From Paenibacillus dauci (GTDB taxonomy: Bacteria > Bacillota > Bacilli > Paenibacillales > Paenibacillaceae), in NCBI RefSeq assembly GCF_000971985.1, contig NZ_KQ040798.1, positions 673,826 through 737,825 of the forward strand: a DNA stretch of 64,000 bases, in the 5' to 3' direction. Made by a program: the position numbers and the translations under genes. This document shows positions 44,817 through 54,018 of the stretch, piece by piece. Within the stretch, counting starts at the first letter, position 1. Each line of letters begins with the position of its first letter. The notes below the pieces were generated by a model. That model saw nothing but the letters and a program-made list of their open reading frames with translations. It searched no databases and had not been told where the DNA came from.

Positions 44817-44873
44817 ATAAGTTCGGTAAAAATGGGTATTTGGTCTTGGTTTCATATTCTCTTCACATTACTC

Positions 44874-44882
44874 TGATATAAT
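44874..44882 (+). promoter_or_regulatory. extended -10 promoter of the acyltransferase gene
   Basis: TGATATAAT has the TG-N-TATAAT extended -10 form. No good -35 is visible at 16-18 bp. The expected start of transcription is about 40 bp before the ATG at 44929. Confidence 0.6.
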
Positions 44883-44928
44883 GTTTCACTGGCTATCATT
44901 CTTCGTTATTGAAGGCAGAGGTGAATAC

Positions 44929-46128
44929 ATGACAAGAGAACGAATAGATGAGTGGGCACTGCTACGGGGGTTATGCTTCCTTGCGGTAGTTATGCAGCAC
45001 TGCATTGGAGAATACATTTACCGGAGTGATATTATTCCGGCAGACTCGATCATGCTTGGAATGGTGTATCATTTTACCCGCTTTGGCACATTGACCTTTG
45101 TTTTCCTCGCAGGGGCGATTCTGTTTTACCAGTATGGCGACGGACGTTCTTATCGCTCTGCACTGGTACGTCGTATTGGCGATATTTATGTGCCGTTTGT
45201 GATATGGACACTCATTTACTGGATCGTAGTCCAGCTCGCCGATCACCATCCTCTTTGGGGACCCGGTACCTGGCAAAGTATACTAACCCAGTTGTTTGCG
45301 CCAACCAATGGTTATCATCTGTGGTTTGTGATTATGATCTTCCAGTTCTATCTGCTGTTCCCGCTGTTCCGCTGGTTGTTCCGACAATTCAGCAATCGTT
45401 ATCTGGATGGAAGAACAGACAGTCGACAACAACAGATTGTTATCAGCATGCTGCTCGTGCTCGCTGTCGTGTACAGCTGGCTAATGTGGATGTGTTATTA
45501 TGTACTGCCTGGCTGGAGCTTCCAGGGAATCTGGCAGATTCTGCTGGAGCATCGAACCAGCGAATTCCCTTTTTATTTCTTTTACTTTATGCTGGGCGGA
45601 GTATGCGGTTCAGCCATTCAACGCTGGCGCGACATAGTCATCCGTCTGCTACCATGGAGCACGCTGGTATTCCTGATTATGTATATCTGGCTCGGCTATG
45701 ATCTGCTGCGGCATTCGACTGAAGCAGTAAATCTTAATGTATCGACCTATTTGAAACCGACGACATTTGTAATTGTGATCTCGCATATGCTGCTTATCTA
45801 TGGACTGGCACTGCTGCTGTCCCGGCAAAATCATGTGCTTGTCCGCTTTCTCAAATGGTGTGGGCGCTACTCATTCGGTGGATACCTCTCCCATGCATTG
45901 ATTCTGGCAGGAGTTGCTTACGTAACGCGGCCGCTCGTACTGACTGGTATGCATCTGCCGGTTACTTTTCTCAGCTTTGCAGTCGTTGCTCCGGCAGCGA
46001 TTCTGCTAACCAGTCTGCTCTCCCGTCTGCCAGGCGGACAGTGGCTGACCGGATCGGCAGGCAAAAAATCCCGCAAACGCAAATCCACTCCGGGAAGTGG
46101 TGTCCTGCAGGATACGCCTCTTCGCTAG
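44929..46128 (+). CDS. membrane acyltransferase (family 3)
   Basis: A 399-residue integral membrane protein with about ten helices. The N-terminus (DEWALLRGLCFLAVVMQHCIGEY) has the acyltransferase-3 (OatA-type) pattern of an Arg-Gly helix followed by the catalytic-type His. The C-terminus is a basic tail (GKKSRKRKS). Such proteins O-acylate cell-surface sugars or peptidoglycan. The ATG at 44929 follows AGAGGTG by 5 bp; an earlier in-frame ATG (44881) overlaps the promoter -10. Single gene with its own terminator. Confidence 0.87.
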   Translation: MTRERIDEWALLRGLCFLAVVMQHCIGEYIYRSDIIPADSIMLGMVYHFTRFGTLTFVFLAGAILFYQYGDGRSYRSALVRRIGDIYVPFVIWTLIYWIVVQLADHHPLWGPGTWQSILTQLFAPTNGYHLWFVIMIFQFYLLFPLFRWLFRQFSNRYLDGRTDSRQQQIVISMLLVLAVVYSWLMWMCYYVLPGWSFQGIWQILLEHRTSEFPFYFFYFMLGGVCGSAIQRWRDIVIRLLPWSTLVFLIMYIWLGYDLLRHSTEAVNLNVSTYLKPTTFVIVISHMLLIYGLALLLSRQNHVLVRFLKWCGRYSFGGYLSHALILAGVAYVTRPLVLTGMHLPVTFLSFAVVAPAAILLTSLLSRLPGGQWLTGSAGKKSRKRKSTPGSGVLQDTPLR

Positions 46129-46193
46129 CTTCCCAGCATGCTGTAGATCAAAGCTAAGTACGATGATGGGTATAACGAACCGAACTATAATAC

Positions 46194-46235
46194 AAAAAGA
46201 CCGCCCTCCTGCAGTACAGGAAAAGGCGGTCTTTT
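46194..46235. terminator. bidirectional terminator
   Basis: AAAAAGACCGCC pairs with GGCGGTCTTTT around an inner CTCCTG...CAGG hairpin. It lies between the convergent acyltransferase and histidine kinase genes. Confidence 0.88.
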
Positions 46236-46344
46236 ATTATAGTCATATCAAGAAGATTATTATTTTGGAAAAAACCAAATTGGGTCATTCTGCAAAAGAC
46301 ATATTCAGTTCTAGCTCCCCAATATAATACCTGTATTCTATCCG

Positions 46345-48081
46345 TTAGAGCGGTAGACGAACAGAGAATTCGGTCCAGTCTTCGTCGCTCTCCACCAGAA
46401 TAATACCACGGTGTTTTTTGAGAATCTTCGTTACGATGGCAAGGCCAAGTCCTGAATTTTTGCGATTCAGCGCTTTTGTACTGAATCCCGCTTCAAAAAT
46501 CTGCTGCTTTAACTTGTCGGGAATCGGGTTGCCATTGTTGCCGACCGTGAATGTCAGCTGTTCGCCGCGGATCTGACCGGTCACCCGGACAATTTTCTCT
46601 GGATGCTCCGTCTCCATCACCGCGTCAAATGCATTATCGATTAGATTGCTGACAATTTTGACAAGCTCGGTCGATTTTACAGTACCGAACTGAACCGATT
46701 TGAGATTCGCAATCTCGTATTCGAATTTGATTTTGCGATCATAGGCTTGTGTCGTCTTGGCCTGAATAAGCGCTGACAAAGCTGGCAGATTAATATTGAT
46801 AATCTGATTCATCGCAATCGATTCGCCTACCAGTTCGGCAGTATATTCCGATAGATCATCATATTTCTTCATTTTGACGAGCAGCTGGATCGTGTTCACA
46901 TGGTTGTTAAAATCATGCCGCTGCTCTTTGATCGAGTTGAACAATGCATCGATATTTTCGAGATATACATTCTGTACACTCTGCGCTACAGCTTCGGTAC
47001 GACGATTCCACAGAGCAATCATACCAAGCACCAGGCCGATAATGACCAGCGAGCAGGCAAAAATAGTCAGTGTCAGACGAACCAGCTGATCATTCAGCGT
47101 CTGCTGTACTCCGGTCAAATCCGATACAATCAGAATCACCGCTGGATAATTTAGCTTAACCGGAATAAACGTTTTGAGCACCGGCATTTCTTTGTATTCT
47201 TCGGTCAGCGAGATCATGCGACTTGTTTGGCTCGCCTGTCGGATATTATCGCGATCGGTATCGCTTTTGTAGGAATAATCATTGTTCAGTGTCTGGTTCT
47301 CGTCGTACCAGATTACGCCACGCGAATTGTACTGATTGGCCTGATCGAGGAAAATCGGCGGGTTAAAAATAGCTATGCCCCGGGTCTGACGATTCGTCTC
47401 TCCATTCAGGATCTCGCGGATCACTGCTTCTACGCCCGTATCCTCACGATAGGCACGGACCGCTTCATCGTTCGTATACACACCAATAATATAATCGGTG
47501 GTTCCGTCATAATAGAAGCCCCACTTCTCACTACCCGGTGTGTTAATATTGTCGGCTCCGATCATCGGCGCTCCCCAGAAATTGGGCAATGCCTGACCTA
47601 CCGCCACATCCGGTCGTTGTCCGCGTAGAAGCTGCCGGATTGCTTTGAGCCATTCGGGACGCCAGCTCTCCTTACTGGACAACTCTGTCGGATCGGAAGA
47701 TTTGACCGGCACAATATCGTCTCTGTCTGCCTTAAGCAAAGTAATATGATCAACACCTACGCGAGTCTTCATATCGGACAATTGTTTATTTGTAATCTCG
47801 CTAAGATTCGGACCCAGCGATGATTTGACCGCCTGTGCAGCCATTCTCAGATTTTCTCCGGTCAGATTCTCTACAAATGTCTCACCACTTTGAGACAATT
47901 TGATCGAGGAGCGGACCTGATCTGCAATAACGCGCATATTCTGTTCCTGGACAGAAATAAGGGCTCTGCGTGTGGATACGTAATACGTTGTATTTACGAT
48001 AATCAGCACGATAGCCATTACAGCCAGTATATATACAGTTACCGGGAACGGTTTGGGCAACAGGCTCTTGCGTTGTTTCAT
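46345..48081 (-). CDS. orphan sensor histidine kinase (Spo0B/GHKL type)
   Basis: A 578-residue membrane kinase. Helix at about 13-35, extracytoplasmic region to about 315, second helix at about 318-342, then a dimerisation helix pair with the phospho-acceptor in EQRHDFNNHVNTIQ (about 370-383) as in CitA/DcuS and Agr-type kinases, and a GHKL ATPase (NLIDNAFDAV, FEAGFSTK, GLGLAIV). There is no response regulator next to it. The start is uncertain: ATG at 48081 (GGGGG 13 bp upstream) or TTG at 48135 (GAGGT 6 bp upstream). Confidence 0.88.
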   Translation of the reverse strand: MKQRKSLLPKPFPVTVYILAVMAIVLIIVNTTYYVSTRRALISVQEQNMRVIADQVRSSIKLSQSGETFVENLTGENLRMAAQAVKSSLGPNLSEITNKQLSDMKTRVGVDHITLLKADRDDIVPVKSSDPTELSSKESWRPEWLKAIRQLLRGQRPDVAVGQALPNFWGAPMIGADNINTPGSEKWGFYYDGTTDYIIGVYTNDEAVRAYREDTGVEAVIREILNGETNRQTRGIAIFNPPIFLDQANQYNSRGVIWYDENQTLNNDYSYKSDTDRDNIRQASQTSRMISLTEEYKEMPVLKTFIPVKLNYPAVILIVSDLTGVQQTLNDQLVRLTLTIFACSLVIIGLVLGMIALWNRRTEAVAQSVQNVYLENIDALFNSIKEQRHDFNNHVNTIQLLVKMKKYDDLSEYTAELVGESIAMNQIININLPALSALIQAKTTQAYDRKIKFEYEIANLKSVQFGTVKSTELVKIVSNLIDNAFDAVMETEHPEKIVRVTGQIRGEQLTFTVGNNGNPIPDKLKQQIFEAGFSTKALNRKNSGLGLAIVTKILKKHRGIILVESDEDWTEFSVRLPL

Positions 48082-48410
48082 ATTAGCAAATTTACCCCCA
48101 TCTATATCAGCGCTTTTACAAAGAATAAGCCGCAATAATTACCTCATTTTTCCGTGGCATTCTGTCTTTGGGCCTGATTGAACTTAGCAATAATACCTCT
48201 TCTGGCTTTACTTGTCATCTATTCATTGTTGCTGCATTTAATTTATCGACAAAGTTCGATTCTATTCTCTGTATCATACCATGAACTTCATGGTTCCACA
48301 CCGCATTTTCACAAAAAAAAGACGCATTCAGTCTATAAACAATACTATTAATTTATGGAAAAGTTACCTAATATTTATTGTACTAAAGCTGGTTAAATAA
48401 ATCCAACAAC

Positions 48411-48449
48411 AAAAAGACCCTGATGCCGCTTCCAAGCAGCTCAGGGTCT
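48411..48449 (-). terminator. terminator of the small-protein/cupin unit
   Basis: AGACCCTGA / TCAGGGTCT with a 17-nt loop, followed on the minus strand by TTTTTGTTGTT. Confidence 0.82.
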
Positions 48450-48548
48450 AACGTATACATCACACCATAATCGGCAACTGAATCTATTTTCAAAATGATA
48501 GCGAACCTGCCTATGCAAGCCACCGTCTATTATCCGTGTATTATCCGT

Positions 48549-48845
48549 CTATTCCGTTCTGCGCTCCGCACGCCACTCCAGATACTGGTTCTCCAGCATC
48601 TCGCGCTCGCGCTGCTCATAGGAGTCACGCTGTGGCAGCCAGGATACCGTATCCTCATCTTCGTAGATGGTCCACAGATCGGTGAACAGATAATCCTGCA
48701 GACTCACACGTTGACCGGATAAACGACCTTCGGCCCAGAGCAGGCCGTCTGTTGTCCGTATGACTATGCGAATGCCATCCATCGTGCGGGCTTTTTGACC
48801 AAGACGGATAGCAGACAGCATCTGTCCAAGCGTATACCAGTTCAT
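48549..48845 (-). CDS. small DUF2829/Tad2-like protein
   Basis: A 98-residue protein preceded by GAGGTG. The opening pattern (TLGQMLSAIRLGQKARTMDG) and the later LQDYLFTDLWTIYEDED resemble the DUF2829 layout, in which an N-terminal 'ALxxLKxGKKVRRxxW' helix is followed by a 'DLLADDWEIxE' helix. DUF2829 includes the phage Tad2 anti-defence proteins and chromosomal relatives. The match is by eye and loose. The C-terminus is a charged Arg/Glu helix. It follows the cupin gene by 52 bp, so it is probably co-transcribed with it. Confidence 0.6.
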   Translation of the reverse strand: MNWYTLGQMLSAIRLGQKARTMDGIRIVIRTTDGLLWAEGRLSGQRVSLQDYLFTDLWTIYEDEDTVSWLPQRDSYEQREREMLENQYLEWRAERRTE

Positions 48846-48897
48846 CTTCGCACCTCACTGTGCAGCGATTCCGGATCGGAATACAAAATCGTACTGC

Positions 48898-49356
48898 TTA
48901 ACGTTCGATCAGTTTGAAATCATCGTAGTGGAAGCCCGGTGCTACTACGCAGGATACGAATACCGGCTCATCTCCCAATGGACGCGCCATCTGCCATACT
49001 CCAGCTGGAATCAGCACCTGAGGCAGCTGACCTGCTTCCAGATCCAGACCAAGGATGAATTTCTCGCCTTCTTCCGGATGCTCGCCACTGCCGCCAAGCG
49101 TCAGCTCCAGCGGGCTGCCGGAATGAATCAGCCACAGTTCGTCCGAATGCACTACATGCCAGTCGGACGTTTCATCCGCATGCAGCAGAAAATAAATCGA
49201 TGTCGCTGAGAAGCGTGGACCCGAATATTGCTCAGGTAAAATGGATTGCGGAATCTCAAAGGAAGCTTTCCACATTTCCTTGTACCATCCGCCTTCTTCA
49301 TGCGGCTTCAGTCCAAGTGCAGCTACGATAGGCGATACGGGTAATTGGGTAGTCAT
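48898..49356 (-). CDS. cupin, DUF985 family
   Basis: A 152-residue cupin_5 protein. PHEEGGWYKEMWKA (about 18-31), SATSIYFLLHADETSDWHVVHSDELWLIHSG (about 50-80) and VAPGFHYDDFKL (C-terminus) are the family blocks. The family is of unknown function, with a metal-poor, isomerase-like pocket in yeast YML079w. Start at the ATG 9 bp after AGAAGG. Confidence 0.88.
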   Translation of the reverse strand: MTTQLPVSPIVAALGLKPHEEGGWYKEMWKASFEIPQSILPEQYSGPRFSATSIYFLLHADETSDWHVVHSDELWLIHSGSPLELTLGGSGEHPEEGEKFILGLDLEAGQLPQVLIPAGVWQMARPLGDEPVFVSCVVAPGFHYDDFKLIER

Positions 49357-49420
49357 GGTCAAATACCTTCTTTCTGTAATAGTAGATTAAGCGATAGGGC
49401 GTACACATTTTCCCGAGATC

Positions 49421-49873
49421 TTAGAGTTCTTCGGCAATCTGGATATCCGGTACGGTCGACAGCTGCACATTACCGGCCACTGCGCGCGAGATCATGCAGG
49501 ATTGCTCCGCTTTGTGAGCCAGCATCAGTGCCTTTTCCTGTTCACGTTCACCGGTGCCTGCAGCCAGTACGATCTGCGGACGATGAATAATCTGCTGATA
49601 AGTGAATATGTTGTTGGTTACATCGACATGACCTTCGGAACGCATCGTCAGACGATCTACATCAATATTCGAACGTTCCAGCATCGCAGCCAGTGTGATG
49701 ATATAACAGGTCGCTGCTGCGCCAAGCAGCATCTCATCCGGATTGGTACCTGTACCCGGACCGCCCATAGGTTGCGGAATCGAGATAACCGTATTCAGAT
49801 TACCGGTGGAAATGGTACCTTCACTGTTGCGCCCACCTTTCCAGTCGGCATCCAGTATAAATTCATGGATCAT
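49421..49873 (-). CDS. OsmC/Ohr-family protein
   Basis: A 150-residue OsmC-fold protein. It has two redox-type cysteines in GAAATCYIITLAAMLER (about 58-74) and AEQSCMISRAVAG (about 123-135). Such proteins reduce organic hydroperoxides. The ATG at 49873 follows GAGGAGAGGAAG; the open frame extends to 50095 without a site. The preceding ABC exporter unit ends with its own terminator. Confidence 0.9.
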   Translation of the reverse strand: MIHEFILDADWKGGRNSEGTISTGNLNTVISIPQPMGGPGTGTNPDEMLLGAAATCYIITLAAMLERSNIDVDRLTMRSEGHVDVTNNIFTYQQIIHRPQIVLAAGTGEREQEKALMLAHKAEQSCMISRAVAGNVQLSTVPDIQIAEEL

Positions 49874-50036
49874 GATGATCTTCCTCTCCTCGTGATGTTG
49901 TCCATACGTCTCGTATGCCTGATAACCCGGCCAGCAAGGCCAAATCAGTACTTCTGCCAGTGTACCATATATTTTCACTTTTTTTGACTCTGCTTCTCTT
50001 GCATACGGAACCAGAGATACTCGTGCAAAAGCAAAT

Positions 50037-50085
50037 AAAAAACACTGCGCTACAGAGTGGTCTGTAAAGCTGCAGTGTCTTTTTG
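50037..50085 (-). terminator. terminator of the sigma/ABC exporter operon
   Basis: CACTGC / GCAGTG stem with an inner CAGA...TCTG hairpin and a minus-strand run TTTTTTATTT, immediately after the permease stop. Confidence 0.82.
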
Positions 50086-50091
50086 AAAATA

Positions 50092-50967
50092 TCAAAAGTC
50101 TCTTTTATAAAAGCGGCGGATTCCCCATGCCAATAATAGAAGCATATAAATCGCAGCATACACAATGAAAGAGGCCGAGGGAATCTGTCCCAATCCAAAG
50201 CCGGCGGTCATCGATCCGCTCATATCCAGCATACCCGCCAGTTCCTGCAGACCCAGGAGCAGAGCCAGCATTTTGCGCTGAATCGCATCCACCGGCATAA
50301 TCAGCGAGATCAGACCAGTAATATTATACAGCGTCTTCAGTACCTGTGGGTCCATTTGCATACTAGAAGTGACTTTCTCTACCATACCGCCCAGCCAGCC
50401 TGCTCCATATAACATGGTCATAAATACTCCATTGCCAATTGCCGAAAAGCTGGTAGAACCCAGCAGACTGAGCGTGACAAGTATGGGTACAGTCAACGCA
50501 AACAGCAAATAAGACTGGGTATGTACTGCTATATTTCTTGGTATACTAGCATGAATATCGGCAATAACGATAACGCAAATATAGAGGATCAGCGCATACA
50601 GAATTCCAAATAGCGTATAACCCAACCATCTTCCCAGGTACCATTGCCAGCGTGGAATCGGTCGGGTCAGCATCGACTGCATGATTCCGGTCTCCGCTTC
50701 TCCCGAAATCGAAGAAAACGAACTAAAAATCATCAGAAAAGCCAGAATAAAACTGCCAAAGAAAAAACCGAGTGTCAATAGCGCAGCTCCATGGGCATAC
50801 TGCTCTACCAGCTGGGCCGAAGGGGAGGAGTTGCTTATCTCTGAAGCTCCAATCGTCCGTGCAATAAACCAGAATACAATCAAAAACAAAACGGTCATCA
50901 GTACCGTCATTAATAAAACTTTTTTGCGCAGCAGTTCTTTCCATGTCATTCCAATTACAGCTGTCAT
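50092..50967 (-). CDS. ABC-2 type exporter permease
   Basis: A 291-residue membrane protein with six predicted helices, of the ABC-2 class (first block MTWKELLRKKVLLMTVLMTVLFLIVFW). The intracellular loop GEAETGIMQSMLTRPIPRWQWYLGRWLGY is characteristic of the NosY/YhaP/Bcr-type permeases. The ATG at 50967 follows GGGGGG and overlaps the ATPase stop (ATGA). Last gene of the operon. Confidence 0.9.
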   Translation of the reverse strand: MTAVIGMTWKELLRKKVLLMTVLMTVLFLIVFWFIARTIGASEISNSSPSAQLVEQYAHGAALLTLGFFFGSFILAFLMIFSSFSSISGEAETGIMQSMLTRPIPRWQWYLGRWLGYTLFGILYALILYICVIVIADIHASIPRNIAVHTQSYLLFALTVPILVTLSLLGSTSFSAIGNGVFMTMLYGAGWLGGMVEKVTSSMQMDPQVLKTLYNITGLISLIMPVDAIQRKMLALLLGLQELAGMLDMSGSMTAGFGLGQIPSASFIVYAAIYMLLLLAWGIRRFYKRDF

Positions 50968-51950
50968 TCGTGTTCCCCCCTGTGACTGAGCCCCGATACA
51001 GCTTCCATAAACCATTCTTCCAATCGTTCCCGGACAGGCTCTACCTGATAAAGGGTCATCCCCTGATTGACGATAAGTGTATTGATAAATCCTACCTGCT
51101 CTTCGTTATCGATCACAGCTCCCAGCCATACGGTATCCTGCAGGGAATCTGAAGCAGTAACTGCTCCTGTACCAGGATGACCGGACTGCAGAATCTGCAG
51201 CGGAATACCACTGGTCTCTGTCAGCCAGGGCATGATATCCGGCGTGAATCCGCCGACTTTGAAGTGCCAGCGGGTCTGTGCGTAAAGTACTTCATGCACC
51301 TGTCCATGCCGTAAAATAACACCATTATTGAGCAGGGCGATTCGGTCGCAGATTGTCTCGACTTCTTCCAGCAGATGAGAGTTCAGAAAGATCGTCTTGC
51401 CTTCCTGCTTGAGCTCTTGCAGCAGACGACGTACATCCATCCGGCCTACCGGATCAAGTGCCGAAGAAGGTTCATCCAGAAATAGTATCGGAGGATCATT
51501 TACTAGCGCACAGGCGAGGCCCAGACGCTGCTGCATTCCTTTGGAATAATGTTTGACCCTGTCCTTGCCACGGCTCCCCAGTCCTACCCGCTCCAGCAGC
51601 ATCGGGATGCGTGCATCCGCTTCTTGCTTGCTCATGCCGCACAGCCGTCCATGAAGCTGAATAACTTCCTGGCCGGTCAGCCATTCCTGATAACGATACA
51701 ATTCGGGCAGATAGCCAATATGCCGCCTTGCTGCCAGCGAGCCTACAGGGTCACCAAACAAACGTGCTTCACCATCTGTCGGGTGGATCAGTCCAACGAG
51801 CATTTTAACAAGGGTGCTTTTGCCGGCACCATTGGGGCCGAGGAAGCCAAAGGCTTCCCCTTCTCCAACAGTAATCGTTACATTCCGGCAACCCTTGCCA
51901 TTACTGTATTCCTTAGTTAGATTTTGAATATCGATTGCTGTAACTGTCAT
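50964..51950 (-). CDS. ABC exporter ATPase
   Basis: A 328-residue ATPase. Walker A GPNGAGKST (about 39-47), signature YSKGMQQRLGLACAL, Walker B ILFLDEPSSALDP, and a C-terminal regulatory extension typical of Bcr/CcmA/Nat-type exporters. It overlaps the anti-sigma gene by 4 bp. It partners the permease that follows. Confidence 0.93.
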   Translation of the reverse strand: MTVTAIDIQNLTKEYSNGKGCRNVTITVGEGEAFGFLGPNGAGKSTLVKMLVGLIHPTDGEARLFGDPVGSLAARRHIGYLPELYRYQEWLTGQEVIQLHGRLCGMSKQEADARIPMLLERVGLGSRGKDRVKHYSKGMQQRLGLACALVNDPPILFLDEPSSALDPVGRMDVRRLLQELKQEGKTIFLNSHLLEEVETICDRIALLNNGVILRHGQVHEVLYAQTRWHFKVGGFTPDIMPWLTETSGIPLQILQSGHPGTGAVTASDSLQDTVWLGAVIDNEEQVGFINTLIVNQGMTLYQVEPVRERLEEWFMEAVSGLSHRGEHE

Positions 51951-53167
51951 AGTTTTATCAGCTCTTCCGCTTTCTTGATCAGTGCTTCACGGCTATAAAA
52001 TATATCTCCATCCAGCATGAATAATTGATTATCCTTGATCCAATAAGCAGTGTAATTCGTATAGTTTGTAACGTTGTCTCCGTCTTGATTGTCATAATTT
52101 TGGGTCCCGATAATAACAGGTATACCACCAATCGTAACCTTTTCGATCCGAGCATTGGAGATCACCGGCAGAGGAAGTTCGCCTTTCAGTACTTTTTCCT
52201 TTTGCAGCATGGTTTTCACACTTTCCGGTAGGAAAGGCAGATTCATAATTGCATTGAATGCTTCTTCCGTATTGATTGACGGATCAAATTCTACACTTGG
52301 CAGACCCATCTGCGTCAGCAAGCCGGTGTTCTCATCAGTGGATGAATCCTCAGGTGATAATGGATAAGTAATACTTTCCGGTATCTTGATGCTAATCGGC
52401 TTCTGGTTCATCGATTCGGGAAGAAGTGTATCTCCACCCAGTTGCTGGATCGCTTTATTGACTTCATCAATGTTCATACGTACCGTACTGGTGCGGGAGG
52501 GATGGACGCCTACTCTAAGATCTTTTTCCGTTATCATTTTGCTCAGGTCGGTGTAACCCAGCATTTCCGCTGCTTTCTTTGGATAGTATAATCCCTCTAC
52601 CTTGCCGGTCGTATCGGTAAATGTTCCAAAACGGTTCATATTTTCGTCAGTCATACCGCTTTCCTTGTAACGATCGAACATTTGGTCCAAATCATTGTCG
52701 TTCACAGTGGTAATTTCCTGCATACGGAACTGACCAAGTAGTGCAGCTAATGCATTATTGCCAAATGGTGTGGTAATGACTACACCAGCGACCACGCAGG
52801 CAGCTATACCTGTCACCCATCTGCGGCGAACCGGATTCATTTTGTTGCGGCGTGCAGATGACTTGGTAGCAGGGGATTCCTGACGCTGAGGTTCCTGTTG
52901 ATCATTTGGTTTTATTGGATTCATGATTGCATTCATTCCTCTCGGATTGGATAAATTTGCAGATGCCTTGTCAGGCTTGGATTTGAACGAAGGGTCCGAC
53001 CACTTTTCCCAATTGGGATGTGGGATTTCTTTTGTGAGAAGAGCCTGCATATTCTGCCATGCCTGATCTGTAGCATGCCGTTCGGCATCCTGATCATGCT
53101 CTTCTGCTGTATGGTTTGCCTGTGGGTATTCCCGTTGATCGGGATGATCCAGCGGATGTCTTGTCAC
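51947..53167 (-). CDS. anti-sigma-factor-like membrane protein
   Basis: A 406-residue protein. A polar, acidic cytoplasmic N-terminus (about 1-110) precedes a single helix (WVTGIAACVVAGVVITTPFG, about 115-135) and a large extracytoplasmic domain (about 135-406) ending in ALIKKAEELIKL, similar to DUF4367-type anti-sigma C-termini. The start is GTG 9 bp after AAAGGAGG. The sigma factor gene is 88 bp upstream, which supports an anti-sigma role. No zinc-type HXXXCXXC motif was seen. Confidence 0.78.
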   Translation of the reverse strand: MTRHPLDHPDQREYPQANHTAEEHDQDAERHATDQAWQNMQALLTKEIPHPNWEKWSDPSFKSKPDKASANLSNPRGMNAIMNPIKPNDQQEPQRQESPATKSSARRNKMNPVRRRWVTGIAACVVAGVVITTPFGNNALAALLGQFRMQEITTVNDNDLDQMFDRYKESGMTDENMNRFGTFTDTTGKVEGLYYPKKAAEMLGYTDLSKMITEKDLRVGVHPSRTSTVRMNIDEVNKAIQQLGGDTLLPESMNQKPISIKIPESITYPLSPEDSSTDENTGLLTQMGLPSVEFDPSINTEEAFNAIMNLPFLPESVKTMLQKEKVLKGELPLPVISNARIEKVTIGGIPVIIGTQNYDNQDGDNVTNYTNYTAYWIKDNQLFMLDGDIFYSREALIKKAEELIKL

Positions 53168-53255
53168 GTGTAACGTCCTCCTTTGACTTCAAGCTCTCGG
53201 TTCTACGCCTTGTATGCTGCAAGGTGTTTACTCACCTGTTTACCTTTGCGGTCAT

Positions 53256-53765
53256 TCAGGTGGATTTTAGCATCTTTTTTCTTAATTTATTGGTGGCCCG
53301 GTGCAGCAGGGTGCCTACCAGCGGCGGCCTTAGCTGAAGCTGCTCGGCAATCTCGGCATAACTGTATCCCGAATACCTCATCAGCAGCGCCTGCCGGTCA
53401 CGCGGTGGCAGCTGGTCGAGCAGCAGATGGACTTCATCCTGCTCCAGCTGTTGAATCATGATCTCCTCTCCCGTCGGTGGAGAATGACCTTCCAGATCAT
53501 AATATTGTTCCTGCTTTTCTTGCAGCCGGCGCTCACGCGCTTTTTTATCCATATAGTCATAGGCGATTCGTGTCAGTACACGATGCAGCCAGGCACCGAT
53601 GGCCTCCGGATTATCGGGAGGATTACGATACAAACGGAGGAACACCTCCTGTGCCAGATCATCTGCAATAGCCTGATCGCGCAAAAGCGCAGTTAATTTT
53701 CGTTTAACGGTCGGGTAATGCTCATAAAATATCTGTTTGAACTGTTCCGGTTCCGGGGTGTTCAT
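53256..53765 (-). CDS. ECF RNA polymerase sigma factor
   Basis: A 169-residue group-4 sigma factor. Region 2 (DQAIADDLAQEVFLRLYRNPPDNPEAIGAWLHRVLTRIAYDYMD) is at about 30-75, and region 4 (LPPRDRQALLMRYSGYSYAEIAEQLQLRPPLVGTLLHRATNKLR) at about 118-162. The ATG at 53765 follows AAAGGAG; another ATG three codons up is too close to it. It leads the operon sigma, anti-sigma, ABC ATPase, ABC permease. The exporter may be its output or part of the envelope stress response. Confidence 0.92.
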   Translation of the reverse strand: MNTPEPEQFKQIFYEHYPTVKRKLTALLRDQAIADDLAQEVFLRLYRNPPDNPEAIGAWLHRVLTRIAYDYMDKKARERRLQEKQEQYYDLEGHSPPTGEEIMIQQLEQDEVHLLLDQLPPRDRQALLMRYSGYSYAEIAEQLQLRPPLVGTLLHRATNKLRKKMLKST

Positions 53766-54018
53766 GTATTGCATGCTCCTTTCCGCTGCAGCTATAAGAA
53801 AGACGCACGGGTTTGGATTTTTATATCACACCTATTCAAAAAAAATAATGCAGACAGGATATAATCTTATTTATCATCAGGCATACAGCATCAAAAAACC
53901 AGTGATATTAATGGATTACACCGATTTGGAGGCTTGGATTCAATAGCCATTATTTTTATTAGTCATACAATAACTGGATAGTTATAATGGAGATAAAATC
54001 CTGAGGGAGCGTGAAGAT
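53766..54018. promoter_or_regulatory. divergent region sigma factor / isoprenoid-synthase-like gene
   Basis: A divergent 253-bp region. On the plus strand, -35 TAGTCA (53960-53965), 17-bp spacer, and -10 TATAAT (53983-53988) give a good sigma-A-like promoter about 30 bp before the ATG of the isoprenoid-synthase-like gene. I saw no clear ECF-type AAC/CGTC pair for the sigma gene. Confidence 0.65.

Noticed and set aside
53737-53946. A 69-codon plus-strand frame between the sigma factor and the isoprenoid-synthase-like gene
   Set aside because: It overlaps the sigma gene start, has no ribosome site and resembles nothing known.
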